DNA of 64,000 nt from DATJKD01 sp963728295 (GTDB taxonomy: Bacteria; Pseudomonadota; Gammaproteobacteria; Steroidobacterales; Steroidobacteraceae). Positions 28,928-37,507 of this stretch are shown here, piece by piece; within the stretch, counting starts at the first letter, position 1, and the number at the start of each line of letters is the position of its first letter. Where the stretch lies: positions 162,018 through 226,017 of the forward strand of contig CAVSKB010000004.1 in the NCBI GenBank assembly GCA_963728295.1, given 5' to 3'. The translations under genes and the position numbers were made by a program. Below the pieces are notes generated by a model, which was given only the letters and a program-made list of their open reading frames with translations, was not told the origin of the DNA and did not search any database.

Positions 28928-29473
28928 TTACTTGGTCTTCGTGTTCTTGCTCTCCATCATTGGCGCCCACTTGCCGTCGGGCCCCTGCGTTTCCATCTTG
29001 AACGTGTAGGCGGTGGGAGAAAGTTCCTTGATCGTCACCCGTGTCTTTACCTTCTTTCCGCCCATCATGCCTTCGTCGTTATAGGTCCACGTGTCGCCCT
29101 TGACCGTGCCATGAGGCACCGTCGCCATCGTCATGCCCGTGTTATCGACCCCGTAGTAGGTGTAAACCTTCTCTTCGGGGCTGTAGCTCAGGATGCCGAT
29201 GCTCTTGCCGGGGCCCCAGGGTGATTGTCCCTGGCCGTGGCACACGACGGAGAATTTCCCCTCGAACCATTCGCACTTCTCGGTCGATGTCATCTTGCCG
29301 CCCGGGCCCATATCGCTTGGCTTCATCTCGCCTTCCATGGTCCAGGTCCCGACGAAATATCCGAGCCGCTGGTGCTCGGGGCCGGGCTTCGGCGCCGCGG
29401 GCTCCTGGGCGCTCGCGAAGGAAACACCAAGCAATCCGACGCACAGCGTGAGGCACTTGACTCTGCTTTCCAT
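28928..29473 (-). CDS. Exported DUF1579 protein
   Basis: 181 residues with a signal peptide (CLTLCVGLLGVSFASAQ) then the DUF1579 pattern PEHQRLGYFVGTWTMEGEMK and KSIGILSYSPEEKVYTYYGV. Probably periplasmic; function unknown. It is divergent from the Tat cupin-like gene across about 150 bp. Confidence 0.8.
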   Translation of the reverse strand: MESRVKCLTLCVGLLGVSFASAQEPAAPKPGPEHQRLGYFVGTWTMEGEMKPSDMGPGGKMTSTEKCEWFEGKFSVVCHGQGQSPWGPGKSIGILSYSPEEKVYTYYGVDNTGMTMATVPHGTVKGDTWTYNDEGMMGGKKVKTRVTIKELSPTAYTFKMETQGPDGKWAPMMESKNTKTK

Positions 29474-29622
29474 GAGGAATCCCTCCGGCAGTTGGGGGCT
29501 TGATGGTATCGCCGGCATGGCGCCGGGGCCATATTTCGGGGCGCCGCTGCGCTCGGCCTCGGAGCCTTGACCTTGAAATCCGATGGAGGGACGATCCGCC
29601 CCCCCGGCAAGGGAGTTGCTCG

Positions 29623-30294
29623 ATGAAACCGCGGCACATGGCTGGCTCAGTTTCACGGCGGAAGTTTCTCGCGAGCGCCGCAGCGCTTTCCACGGTGGCC
29701 GCTGCATCCCGAACGGCACACGCGGCGCAGCAATCGACCACGGGCAAAATGGACGTGGAGCGCTTTGTTGAGGACATCAAGCGCGCGCGGCTGGAGACCG
29801 ATAGCCAGAAGGCTGTCGAAGAGGTGCTCAAGCGGACCGTGTCCGACCCACGCGCCGTCCTGAACGGCCTCGGCGAACCAGCCGAGGCGGGAATCCACCC
29901 GATCTACCGCGCCGATGACCTGACGATTCTCAACGTCGTGTGGGCTCCGCTCATGGTGCTGCTCCCTCACAACCACAACATGTGGGCCTCGATCGGGATC
30001 TATACCGGAAGGGAAGACAACATCATCTGGCAGCGCACGGACGGCGTGATCGAGGCCAACGGCGCGACCGCCCTCTCGGAGACCGAAGTGTTGGGCCTGC
30101 GCAGCGACGCGATACATTCGGTCACCAACCCGGTCGAGCGACTGACAGGCGCGATCCATATCTACGGCGGGGACTTCTTCAAACCCGGCCGCAGCGAATG
30201 GGATCCTGAAACGCTGCGCGAGAGGCCTTTCGATCTGGAGGGGGCGCGGCGGTTGTTCCGCGAGGCTAACGAGCGCTTCGAGGCGATTCGATAG
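29623..30294 (+). CDS. Tat-exported cupin-like protein of the cysteine-dioxygenase fold
   Basis: 223 residues. The start at 29623 follows GGGAG and places a twin-arginine signal at the N-terminus: SVSRRKFLASAAALSTVAAA. The mature part has a double-stranded beta-helix with metal histidines in VLLPHNHNMWASIGIYTGRE near residue 110 and a second site around AIHSVTNPVERLTGAIHIYG near 165. One of few plus-strand genes in this part. Reaction unknown. Confidence 0.75.
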   Translation: MKPRHMAGSVSRRKFLASAAALSTVAAASRTAHAAQQSTTGKMDVERFVEDIKRARLETDSQKAVEEVLKRTVSDPRAVLNGLGEPAEAGIHPIYRADDLTILNVVWAPLMVLLPHNHNMWASIGIYTGREDNIIWQRTDGVIEANGATALSETEVLGLRSDAIHSVTNPVERLTGAIHIYGGDFFKPGRSEWDPETLRERPFDLEGARRLFREANERFEAIR

Positions 30295-30317
30295 ACCGGC
30301 CGGCGGCTGGTGCCCAA

Positions 30318-30521
30318 TCAGCTCCGTGCCTGCTCGAGCGAAGCGTTGAGCGCAACCGCCAGCGCCGCCTGCCCGCTGACGAGATCCTTCCAGGCGAGCT
30401 CGTAGCCTTTGCGTTTGCCCTTCAGCACGAGCTTCAGACCTTCAGGCGCGATCGTCAGCGTGTAAGTCTCCCCGTTGACGTTCAATTCGCGCTTCAGCGG
30501 CTTGTCGAGTTTCGTTGTCAT
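30318..30521 (-). CDS. Small conserved hypothetical protein
   Basis: 67 residues starting MTTKLDKPLKRELNVNGETY. It has a repeating beta-strand pattern with a predicted C-terminal helix. Not assigned to a function. Its coding frame is clean and it lies between convergent genes, which supports it being real. Confidence 0.6.
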   Translation of the reverse strand: MTTKLDKPLKRELNVNGETYTLTIAPEGLKLVLKGKRKGYELAWKDLVSGQAALAVALNASLEQARS

Positions 30522-30560
30522 GCGACCTTCCTGGCGCCGTTACTCTCGACGCGTTGAGCT

Positions 30561-30947
30561 TCACTGCCCTGCGGGTGGCTGCCAGAGCTCCACTTTGTTC
30601 CCTTCCGGATCCATCACCCAGCCGAACTTCCCGTACTCCGAGTCATCCGTCTTCTCGAGAACATTGCAGCCCTCTTCGCGCAGGACCTTGAGAAGGGCCG
30701 CCAGGTCCGCTACACGGTAATTGACCATGAAGGTCGAGGTGCTCGGCGCGTAGTAGTTTCCATCGGTACCGCTGACGGACCAGATCGTGCTTCCATTGGT
30801 GGGATTGCCCGCGTCGTCGGTCCACGTGAACGCCGCGCCGCCCCACTCCTGCACGTCGATGCCGAGGTGCTTCTTGTACCAGGCGCGCAGCGCCGCGGGA
30901 TCCCTGGCCTTGAAGAAGATCCCGCCGATACCTGTGACTCTCTTCAT
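30561..30947 (-). CDS. VOC (glyoxalase-fold) protein
   Basis: 128 residues starting MKRVTGIGGIFFKARDPAAL, ending GWVMDPEGNKVELWQPPAGQ, which gives both halves of the VOC fold and a final metal-ligand Glu. The longer frame to 31103 includes unconserved residues. Possible roles range from isomerase to resistance protein; not defined. Confidence 0.85.
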   Translation of the reverse strand: MKRVTGIGGIFFKARDPAALRAWYKKHLGIDVQEWGGAAFTWTDDAGNPTNGSTIWSVSGTDGNYYAPSTSTFMVNYRVADLAALLKVLREEGCNVLEKTDDSEYGKFGWVMDPEGNKVELWQPPAGQ

Positions 30948-31029
30948 CGGCGCCTCCAAAGCATGGAAGAAAGCTGGCGGCAGCGTTCTCAGGATACTGC
31001 CGAGCGTACCGCGTGCCAATCGAAGCACT

Positions 31030-31398
31030 TCAATCGAGGTATTTCCAGGTCGACGCACCATCCAGTCGTCGGATCCGTGCCGTGGCAATGGCGCCTGGTT
31101 CAAAGTTCCGGGCGTTTACGCCGACTGTGCTATCCGGACGCTTTCTGGTTCGTTCGTGATGGGTGACACAGCCACAGACGTTGCAGCGATAAAACTCCAG
31201 CGTCTTGTCGCCCCAGCTGTAGACCGACGTGGCTTTCGGGGCGCGGAGCACGCGAACGGACGTCGCCTTGTAGTAGGCCCACAGCGCACCGTATCTGCGA
31301 CAGATCGAGCAGTTGCAGTCGGTCAGCGTCCGGGGCGTGCGCGAGACCTCGAGGCGGATTGCGCCACAGTGGCAGGAAGCAGTGAGCATTGCGATCAT
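31030..31398 (-). CDS. GFA/CENP-V family zinc protein
   Basis: 122 residues. Zinc cysteines are visible: CHCG near residue 9, CNCSIC near 28, and CNVCGCVTHH near 71. Annotated in related genomes as glutathione-dependent formaldehyde-activating enzymes, but the activity is doubtful for most members. A close paralogue (RRLDGASTWKYLD versus RRFDGANTWKFLD at the end) lies inside the cassette array at 50546-50902. Confidence 0.88.
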   Translation of the reverse strand: MIAMLTASCHCGAIRLEVSRTPRTLTDCNCSICRRYGALWAYYKATSVRVLRAPKATSVYSWGDKTLEFYRCNVCGCVTHHERTRKRPDSTVGVNARNFEPGAIATARIRRLDGASTWKYLD

Positions 31399-31940
31399 CC
31401 GCTCCGCGCGATGCCTCGAGCATGACCATCGCTTCTCACGAGTCGAGCGAATGCCACTGCCTCGGCGTCGTGCTTGGCGGGAATATAGCCTTCCCGGCAG
31501 TTGGCATGTGCGACTCCCCCGAAGCGCATCCCGAGGTAATCGAAGGTTTCAAGAAACGCACTCATGAATGAGGAAGGAACCTCGTCATAGATCGACGTGC
31601 AAACCACGTACGCTTCTTTCCCTCGCAACCGACGCCCGTCATCCAGGAGATCGGGCAGGTCGAGAAAGTCCGAGATTCGATCGAGAAACACCTTCATAGG
31701 TGGACTCACCGAATACCAATAGACCGGTGTAGCGAAGATGAGCTGATCGCACGCCAATGCGCGCTTCATCAGCTCCTCGAAATCGTCGTTTCTGTTTCGG
31801 TGCTCGTAGTCGTAAGCGGACATGCGCTTCGTCGCGAGATCGACGACTTCGATGCCGAGCTCGCTCGCGATGCGGTCCATCAGCTGGCCGGTATTGCCGT
31901 TGCGGCGCGAGCTGGCGAACAGCGCTATGGCGGAGAGCAT
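31395..31940 (-). CDS. Flavodoxin-fold NAD(P)H-dependent reductase
   Basis: 181 residues with the FMN phosphate loop ALFASSRRNGNTGQLMDRIA at residues 6-25 and the FATPVYWYSVSPPMKVFLDR segment near 69-88 that contacts the flavin. Family members reduce quinones, nitro compounds or azo dyes. It overlaps the GFA gene by four bases. Confidence 0.85.
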   Translation of the reverse strand: MLSAIALFASSRRNGNTGQLMDRIASELGIEVVDLATKRMSAYDYEHRNRNDDFEELMKRALACDQLIFATPVYWYSVSPPMKVFLDRISDFLDLPDLLDDGRRLRGKEAYVVCTSIYDEVPSSFMSAFLETFDYLGMRFGGVAHANCREGYIPAKHDAEAVAFARLVRSDGHARGIARSG

Positions 31941-31992
31941 GGGCGATCACCGTCTGCTGCAACGTGCGGCGCCTTGCAATGAAGGTGCTTCA

Positions 31993-33195
31993 TCAATGAA
32001 ACCATGGGAGCGCGAGAAAAGCCTTCACTATGAAGGCGTTTGCCAGGTCGACGAAGAACGATCCCGCCAAGGTAATGAGCAGAAATGCCTTCGGCGACGG
32101 CCCGTAGCGCAACGCAACGCTGTCCATCGTGGCCATTGCGACGGGCATCGAACTCAACCCGAAACCAAGAAATCCGCCGACGGTCACGGCCGCGTCGTAG
32201 TCCCGGCCCAGCCAGCGAAACAGCAGCACGATGCCGATCGTCGCAGTTACCAGGACCTGGATGACGACGTTGGCCATCAGGGGTCCGATTGCCGCCCCCA
32301 GGGTCCACAGCTTCAGACTCATGAGGTACATCACGAGAAAGGCCTGCAACGCGATTTCTCCACCACGCTCGATCGGGACAAAATCGAACTTGGCGCCGAT
32401 TGCGTCGCCCAGGTTGGTGATCGCCACCCCGGCGAGCATTGCGGTCAGGAAACCGGGCAACACAAGGCCGGCATTTCTCGCCCAATCGTTGACTGCAGCT
32501 CCCGCGAGGACCGCGACCACGATGAGCAGCAAGACCTGCATGATGGTTGCAATCGGCGGGGCCGGCGCGGGCGTGACGGGCTCCGGCGCCACCCAGCTCG
32601 CAGGTGTTTGTCCGGTCGGCCCATTCAGGTTTCGCCGCTTGATGAGCCAACCGGTGATGGGTCCCGACACGATGGCGCCCACTACGACGGCGAGGGTGGC
32701 CGCGCCCACCGCGACTTCGGGCGCATGTGCGAGCCCCATCGCCTGAGCTTCCTTGGCCCACGCCGCGGCGGTTCCGGGTCCGCCGACGAACGAAATGCTG
32801 CCGATCAGCAAACCATAGAAGGGATGTGCACCAGCAATCGAGGCTACCAGGAGGCCCACGACGTTCTGAACGACCAGGAGGATGACCGTAACGACGCACA
32901 GGATCACGAGCGGCCGCCCACCCGCCTTCAGTGCCGAGAATTTGGCGGACAATCCGACCGTGGTGAAGAAAACGAGCAAGAAGAAATCGGTGAGCCCCTT
33001 GGCGAACTGGATCGACGTGCCGCTGAACTTGTAGAGCAAGGTCGCCACGACGGCGATCAGCAACCCGCCGATCACGGCTATCGGTACGCTGAGCCGCGCA
33101 AGCAAGGGAACACGGCGCGCGATTGCGGTCGCAACCACGAGCCCGAACAAGCCCACCGCAAGGGTCTCAAGCTCGGACAGCGGAATCGTCATCAT
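31993..33195 (-). CDS. gltS: Sodium/glutamate symporter
   Basis: 400 residues with about ten membrane helices and the inverted-repeat topology of the ESS family. Key glycine/serine-rich segments are GSISFVGGPGTAAAWAKEAQ near 135 and VGGFLGFGLSSMPVAMATMD near 350. It imports glutamate with sodium through the inner membrane. Full length. Confidence 0.88.
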   Translation of the reverse strand: MMTIPLSELETLAVGLFGLVVATAIARRVPLLARLSVPIAVIGGLLIAVVATLLYKFSGTSIQFAKGLTDFFLLVFFTTVGLSAKFSALKAGGRPLVILCVVTVILLVVQNVVGLLVASIAGAHPFYGLLIGSISFVGGPGTAAAWAKEAQAMGLAHAPEVAVGAATLAVVVGAIVSGPITGWLIKRRNLNGPTGQTPASWVAPEPVTPAPAPPIATIMQVLLLIVVAVLAGAAVNDWARNAGLVLPGFLTAMLAGVAITNLGDAIGAKFDFVPIERGGEIALQAFLVMYLMSLKLWTLGAAIGPLMANVVIQVLVTATIGIVLLFRWLGRDYDAAVTVGGFLGFGLSSMPVAMATMDSVALRYGPSPKAFLLITLAGSFFVDLANAFIVKAFLALPWFH

Positions 33196-33248
33196 GCTTC
33201 CCCTTGTCTGTCGCTCATGCGCAACGCCAGGTCACGGGCATGCACGAA

Positions 33249-33725
33249 CTATCGCGTGATCGGGATATCGAAGTGCAGGACATCCTCGGCCGTTCCGAGT
33301 TTCGTGTAGAGCGCTATGGCAGGCGCATCCCCCCGATCGGCCTGCACGAAAATAACATAGGCGCCGCGCGCTGCCGCGATCCGCTTGAGTTCGAGGATCA
33401 GCGCCGTCGCGATACCCTCGCGGCGATGCGCTGCCGCGACGGCGAGGTCGTAGATGTAGATTTCGCTGCGCTCCTGCTCGAACTTGCGCAGCTCATAGGC
33501 GGCGATACCGCCCACGACCTCGCCGCTCTTCAGCGCGGCGAGCGCCATGAAGTTATCGCTGCCGAGCAGGCGTTCCAGATAGCCCGCGCTCGGCCGGGCG
33601 CCGCTGTAGGCTTCCACCTCCCCGAAGGCCTCACCGAAGACCGTCAACAGTGCCCTCAGCAGCGCGACGTCGTCGGGGGCTAGCGAATGTATGGTGAAGG
33701 GCGCAGGAGACGACATGATCCCCAT
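33249..33725 (-). CDS. Aminoglycoside 3-N-acetyltransferase AAC(3)-I-like protein
   Basis: 158 residues. The stretch KFEQERSEIYIYDLAVAAAH then RREGIATALI and a YTKLGTAEDVLHFDI end matches the AAC(3)-I family closely (KFEQ.RSEIYIYDLAV, HRR.GIATALI, LYTKLG..E.V.HFDI). That family acetylates gentamicin-type aminoglycosides and is usually found as an integron cassette. No attC site is visible next to it here, though the first cassette-like core box lies 550 bp to its right. Resistance activity is inferred, not shown. Confidence 0.85.
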   Translation of the reverse strand: MGIMSSPAPFTIHSLAPDDVALLRALLTVFGEAFGEVEAYSGARPSAGYLERLLGSDNFMALAALKSGEVVGGIAAYELRKFEQERSEIYIYDLAVAAAHRREGIATALILELKRIAAARGAYVIFVQADRGDAPAIALYTKLGTAEDVLHFDIPITR

Positions 33726-33738
33726 CAGTCAGGCGGGA

Positions 33739-34257
33739 TCATGACTTGTGCTGCGCCAGTCGCGCCAGGAGTATGAGGAACACTGCAAGGACCAGTACGG
33801 ATGCGATCAGCAGTGCCATGAGGCTTCCCACATACGCTGCTACTACCGATTCGTGCAGCCAGCCCGCCGCACCCGCCCCTGCCGCAACCGCCGACAATCC
33901 GAGCAACAGCGTGATTGCCGCGGGAAAGTATGGAACACGCGGAGGATGTCCCCTCAGGGTCAAGCGCCGCCCGGCCCAGACCATGACGCCCACGAACGTG
34001 CCGATGAGGAGAAACGCTACGGCACTGGAAGCCCGGTAGACAACATCATCCCGCCAACGGAACAGACTCAACCAGAGTGGGAGCAACGCCAGAATGAGCG
34101 CGCCAATGCTTGCGCCCAGCATCCAGGACAGGGACCAGATATCGCGGGGATACCAGCCGTCGGGAGCGGCGGTCCGGATCGCGGCAATGAGACCGGAAAA
34201 GCCGGCGAGCGCGACTGCCACCTGGGCAATGGCGATGAGGAGATCGGCTGTAGACAT
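33739..34257 (-). CDS. Unknown membrane protein at the left end of the cassette array
   Basis: 172 residues with four to five hydrophobic helices (AQVAVALAGFSGLIAAI, GASIGALILALLPLWLSLF, PAAITLLLGLSAVAAGAG, LMALLIASVLVLAVFLILLA). Its ATG lies 16 bp after a GTTAGGC core box on the minus strand, the spacing of a cassette gene behind an attC. No family recognised. Confidence 0.65.
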   Translation of the reverse strand: MSTADLLIAIAQVAVALAGFSGLIAAIRTAAPDGWYPRDIWSLSWMLGASIGALILALLPLWLSLFRWRDDVVYRASSAVAFLLIGTFVGVMVWAGRRLTLRGHPPRVPYFPAAITLLLGLSAVAAGAGAAGWLHESVVAAYVGSLMALLIASVLVLAVFLILLARLAQHKS

Positions 34258-34272
34258 GAAAGGACCCGAGGC

Positions 34273-34279
34273 GCCTAAC
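34273..34279 (-). repeat. attC R' core box (half site)
   Basis: GTTAGGC on the minus strand, with the GrpB stop codon inside it. The preceding minus-strand bases (CGCCTGAGCAGAGTC) look like the inner arm of an attC, but no matching R'' box follows to the right. The GrpB-like gene reads into the remaining half. Confidence 0.55.
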
Positions 34280-34847
34280 GACTCTGCTCAGGCGCAAAGG
34301 CGTCAGTGACCTCGCGAGCTGGCGACAATTGTGCGGATCGCCGCCATGCCAGCGCCTGTCGCTCCATCTCTTTGACGAAGGCGTCCTTGCCATCCATGTA
34401 GAGGTCAATCGAATCCGGGTGCTGAAGTGCAAGTCGGCGCTTGAGTTCAGAATACTCGGCCGCCAAATCCTCGTGAGCTCTCAGGAAGTCCCGGAAGGCC
34501 AGGTGTCGCTCAATCGCAGCGAAGCCTGCAGCAAATAGATGTACGTTGAACTCACGTTCACCCGAGGCGTTGTTCTTGCGGAAATACCTTCGCCCTGGAA
34601 TTCCGCATTCGCCCATGGCCTCGTAGCCGAGGTCGGCCATCGCCTCGTTACGCGCGTCTACCGACCCCAGCTGTCGCACTTCGCCGAGCATGTCCACAAT
34701 CGGCTTGGCATAGACACCTGCGATCGATGTACTTCCTACATGGTGCACGGCAAGCACCGTGTCGCCCAGCGCGCGAAGAACCGCGATTGATTCGCGAGAA
34801 AACTTCGCGAACCAAGTTGGATCGTGAGGTACGACGACGACGTTCAC
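34275..34847 (-). CDS. GrpB/UPF0157 family protein
   Basis: 190 residues from a GTG at 34847: VNVVVVPHDPTWFAKFSRES, with HHVGSTSIAGVYAKPIVDML near 37 and GECGIPGRRYFRKN near 78. The fold is a nucleotidyltransferase-like superfamily; the substrate is not known. The last residues (FAPEQSR) and stop lie in the attC half site, so the C-terminus has been extended into recombination sequence. Confidence 0.82.
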   Translation of the reverse strand: MNVVVVPHDPTWFAKFSRESIAVLRALGDTVLAVHHVGSTSIAGVYAKPIVDMLGEVRQLGSVDARNEAMADLGYEAMGECGIPGRRYFRKNNASGEREFNVHLFAAGFAAIERHLAFRDFLRAHEDLAAEYSELKRRLALQHPDSIDLYMDGKDAFVKEMERQALAWRRSAQLSPAREVTDAFAPEQSR

Positions 34848-34890
34848 CGCCAAAGCGACCTGGATGCCGACACCGGAATTCGATTCATCG

Positions 34891-35295
34891 CTAGTCGGGA
34901 TCTCGCTCGAACGTTTTCGTGCCTGGCGGCAACTGAACCCACGGGTGCCTGCGGCTGTCGTAGACGGAGACTTGAGGCGCAGGAAAGTTTGGGTCAGCAA
35001 ATGCACCCACTGCGACGCTCACAGTTCCATTGTTACCGTCTTCGGTGTGGAAGACGGAAGTCCCACAGACTGGGCAAAACCGGAATAGAAACTTCGCTCC
35101 GTGATCCCCGACACGAACGTACTCGGTGGCGGTGCCGAAGACTTCGAACGGCGCGGAGAAGCTGGCCAGGGCCGCGAACACACTGCCGGTCCTTTGCTGG
35201 CAGGCGAGGCAATGGCAGAGGCCAACTCCCCGTGGTTCGCCATGGACCTGGATGCGTAATTGTCCGCAGGAACAAGAGGCGGTTCGGAAGGACAC
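34891..35295 (-). CDS. GFA/CENP-V family zinc protein (cassette)
   Basis: 134 residues from a GTG at 35295: MSFRTASCSCGQLRIQV, with CHCLACQQRTG near 26 and CPVCGTSVFH near 72 for zinc. The start codon lies about 20 bp after the attC R'' box at 35316, leaving almost no room for a full site. Different subgroup from the 31030 and 50546 GFA genes. Confidence 0.85.
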   Translation of the reverse strand: MSFRTASCSCGQLRIQVHGEPRGVGLCHCLACQQRTGSVFAALASFSAPFEVFGTATEYVRVGDHGAKFLFRFCPVCGTSVFHTEDGNNGTVSVAVGAFADPNFPAPQVSVYDSRRHPWVQLPPGTKTFERDPD

Positions 35296-35315
35296 TCGAT
35301 GAGTCCCGACGCGTT

Positions 35316-35322
35316 GTTAGAC
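35316..35322 (-). repeat. attC R'' core box, rest of site deleted
   Basis: GTCTAAC on the minus strand followed by AACGCGTCGGGACTC, an attC-like arm, then directly the GTG of the GFA gene. R' is missing. The PAP2 gene's stop is in this box, the normal layout for a cassette. Confidence 0.6.
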
Positions 35323-35937
35323 GACCCACACATGATACCCGCCGCCCGCGGCCGCCCCGAGCAGCAACCCAGCCGTGACATCTGTGGCCACGTGTCGCTC
35401 GAGAACCAGACGCGACCACACGACGGCCGCCGTAACCAGGACTCCCACAACAACCGCGGTCCTATTCGGCCATAGAAGCGTAGTCGCGAATGCGGCAAAT
35501 GCCGCGTGAAGTGACACCTTCACCCATGCAGAGACTGTCAGCGCAACGACGATAAGCGCGCCCGCCAATGTCAACGCGACAGTCATATTGGACCAGCGCG
35601 TCAGAATCCATAGCAACGCCGCGCTGAGAAGACACAGTGCTCCCAGGAAAACATTGAGCGAGTTGCGCTCACCGTGATCACTCGCATCAACATGTGACCA
35701 ACGACCGGTCCGCACCTGCAGCCAGCTGAACCCAAGCACGAGCGCCCCGAGTGTCATTATCGCCGCGCCGATAAGGCGCAGCTGTTGCATTGACGCTCCG
35801 CGTGCTGATGCCGAGATCAGCGCCGCAACGGGGAGAAGCACGACAGGATGTCCAACGATGGAGACCGCACGAGCGATGGCAACCCGCATCAGTATGCCCA
35901 CAGCGTGTTGTAGCGACGCCAAATCGAGCAGCTGCAA
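35317..35937 (-). CDS. PAP2-like membrane phosphatase
   Basis: 206 residues with six hydrophobic helices. Two of the three acid-phosphatase motifs are visible: SLHAAFA near 166 (PSGH-like, with Leu and Ala variants) and SRLVLERHVATD near 184 (SRx5Hx3D complete). The first motif (Kx6RP) is not clear. Likely a lipid phosphate phosphatase of the inner membrane. The stop codon lies in the attC core box at 35316. Confidence 0.7.
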   Translation of the reverse strand: MQLLDLASLQHAVGILMRVAIARAVSIVGHPVVLLPVAALISASARGASMQQLRLIGAAIMTLGALVLGFSWLQVRTGRWSHVDASDHGERNSLNVFLGALCLLSAALLWILTRWSNMTVALTLAGALIVVALTVSAWVKVSLHAAFAAFATTLLWPNRTAVVVGVLVTAAVVWSRLVLERHVATDVTAGLLLGAAAGGGYHVWVV

Positions 35938-35986
35938 CTTGTGAGGCGACTCGGCACCGCATGCGCGCGGCGCGCTCTACTGACCA

Positions 35987-36277
35987 CTAGAGACCCTCAA
36001 CGATTCGGAAATCGCGTTCAGCAGATGAGCCCAGCTCAACCAGCGCAGCCTGATACTGCGGGCTGTCGTGAGCTGCAACGGCACTCTGGAGGTCGGGGAA
36101 CTCGACAATGGCCACCCGCTGCAGGAGCCCCTTCTCGTAACACTTCGCCGCCTTCCCCCGAGCCAGGAAGCGACCGCCATGAGCCTCGATCACCAGGACC
36201 GCGAGCTTCGCGTATCGCGCAAGCGCCGACTCGTCGCTGATCGATCTATAGGCATTCACCCAATAGGCTTTCACCAT
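35987..36277 (-). CDS. DUF1330 protein
   Basis: 96 residues starting MVKAYWVNAYRSISDESALA, with the family pattern YAKLAVLVIEAHGGRFLARG and RVAIVEFPDLQSAVAAHDSP. A dimeric ferredoxin-like fold of unknown role. No attC box seen on either side; the 50 bp to the left contain a GCGCGCGGCGCGC palindrome only. Confidence 0.85.
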   Translation of the reverse strand: MVKAYWVNAYRSISDESALARYAKLAVLVIEAHGGRFLARGKAAKCYEKGLLQRVAIVEFPDLQSAVAAHDSPQYQAALVELGSSAERDFRIVEGL

Positions 36278-36343
36278 CGGTCTTACCTCTGGCGCGCTTC
36301 CAAGCGCGAGGAGCGCGCACGGCTCCTCTGGCCGGATCGCCGG

Positions 36344-36940
36344 TCACATCTCCTTGGAAGGCCCCAGTCCTTTCACCGCTTCGAGAGACTTTGTGACATG
36401 GTCCGCGGGTGAGATCTTGTCGTCTGCCGACGAGAACACGGCCACGATCTTGCTATCCGGCGCGATGACGAAAGTGGTGCGCTCGGTGAACGCGTGATCG
36501 ATGTCCATGCCGCGTGTGTCCTTGGCGCCCGCCTGCTTGTCCATCACCTTCAGATCGAATGACTTCGCAATCGCGCCGTCGGGATCGGACGCCACCGGGA
36601 ACTTACCCGCGCAGAATTCCGGATCGGCCGAGTAATCGTTGAGCCTGGCGATGCTGTCGTGCGAGACGCCGACGACGGACGCACCCGCCGCAGCGAACTT
36701 GTCCATGTTGATCGCAAAAGTATGGGCCTCGATATTGCAGCCGCCGGTGTACGCCGACGGGTAGAAATAGACAACGACCGGACCCTTCTTCAGCGCATCC
36801 TCGAGCGAGAACTTGTAGTCCTTTCCCGCCACGGACGCCGGGGCCGAGAAGTCCGGTGCGCTGGCGCCTGTCTTCAACGCAGCCATGGCCGGCAGCGCAA
36901 GCGCGCTCGAGAGGATTAATCCCACCACGACGTTTTTCAC
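36344..36940 (-). CDS. Exported thiol peroxidase (AhpC/TSA, PrxQ-like)
   Basis: 198 residues from a GTG at 36940 preceded by AGGAGAATTCTC, a strong ribosome site. The signal peptide KNVVVGLILSSALALPAMAA is followed by the peroxiredoxin domain: ASAPDFSAPASVAGKDYKFS and YPSAYTGGCNIEAHTFA with the peroxidatic Cys. Reduces peroxides in the periplasm. A longer frame joins it to the upstream DUF1801 gene, but this is produced by a frameshift near 37030 and would bury the signal peptide. Confidence 0.85.
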   Translation of the reverse strand: MKNVVVGLILSSALALPAMAALKTGASAPDFSAPASVAGKDYKFSLEDALKKGPVVVYFYPSAYTGGCNIEAHTFAINMDKFAAAGASVVGVSHDSIARLNDYSADPEFCAGKFPVASDPDGAIAKSFDLKVMDKQAGAKDTRGMDIDHAFTERTTFVIAPDSKIVAVFSSADDKISPADHVTKSLEAVKGLGPSKEM

Positions 36941-37008
36941 GAGAATTCTCCTGTATTCATTTGCACGAGCGGACTCGAAAACCGATTCTAGAACCCTCCC
37001 GGGCTCCC

Positions 37009-37429
37009 TTACGACTTCGCTTTCTTCGAGGAGTCTCGACTTGCCGGAACTGTTGAGGGCGACCGCTTGGCGAACGAGCGCCTTGAAGGCGGACGCGTCA
37101 ACTTCTTCTCCTTCGTGGATGTCGATCGCGCGGCGTACGTTTCCGTCGAGACTCGAGTTGAAGAGACGGGCCGGATCCTTCAGAGACGCGCCCTTTGCGA
37201 AGGTAAGCTTGACGACATTCTTGTAGGATTCGCCAGTGCAGATGATGCCGTCGTGCGACCAAACCGGAGTGCCCATCCACTTCCACTCCTCGACGACGTC
37301 CGGGTCTGCTTCCTGGACGAGCTTGCGCATTCTGCCGAGGGTTTTCCCGCGCCAGTCCCCGAGTTCGGCGATTCTTTTCGAGATGAGCTCCGATGCCGCC
37401 TGGCCTTGGCTCGCGCCCGACTTTTTCAT
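37009..37429 (-). CDS. DUF1801 protein, frameshift near its end
   Basis: Starts MKKSGASQGQAASELISKRI, core WKWMGTPVWSHDGIICTGES and VKLTFAKGASLKDPARLFNS, ending SGKSR. Read one base over, the tail becomes DSSKKAKS and a TAA at 37009-37011, the usual Lys-rich end of this family. In the given frame the stop is missed and translation runs into the peroxiredoxin, so a single-base deletion near 37030 is likely. Confidence 0.8.
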
Positions 37430-37507
37430 GTTCTCATCCTGGAAGTTCCAGAAGAAGGTTACGTCAAATTCCGCCGCGCTGGGTAGTTTGGCCCCGAAGC
37501 CCGCGGC

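Noticed and set aside
36285..36330. GC-rich palindrome between the DUF1330 and peroxiredoxin genes as an attC
   Set aside because: It can fold (GCGCGCTTCC/GGAGCGCGC) but lacks both core boxes; GTCTTAC nearby is a poor match.
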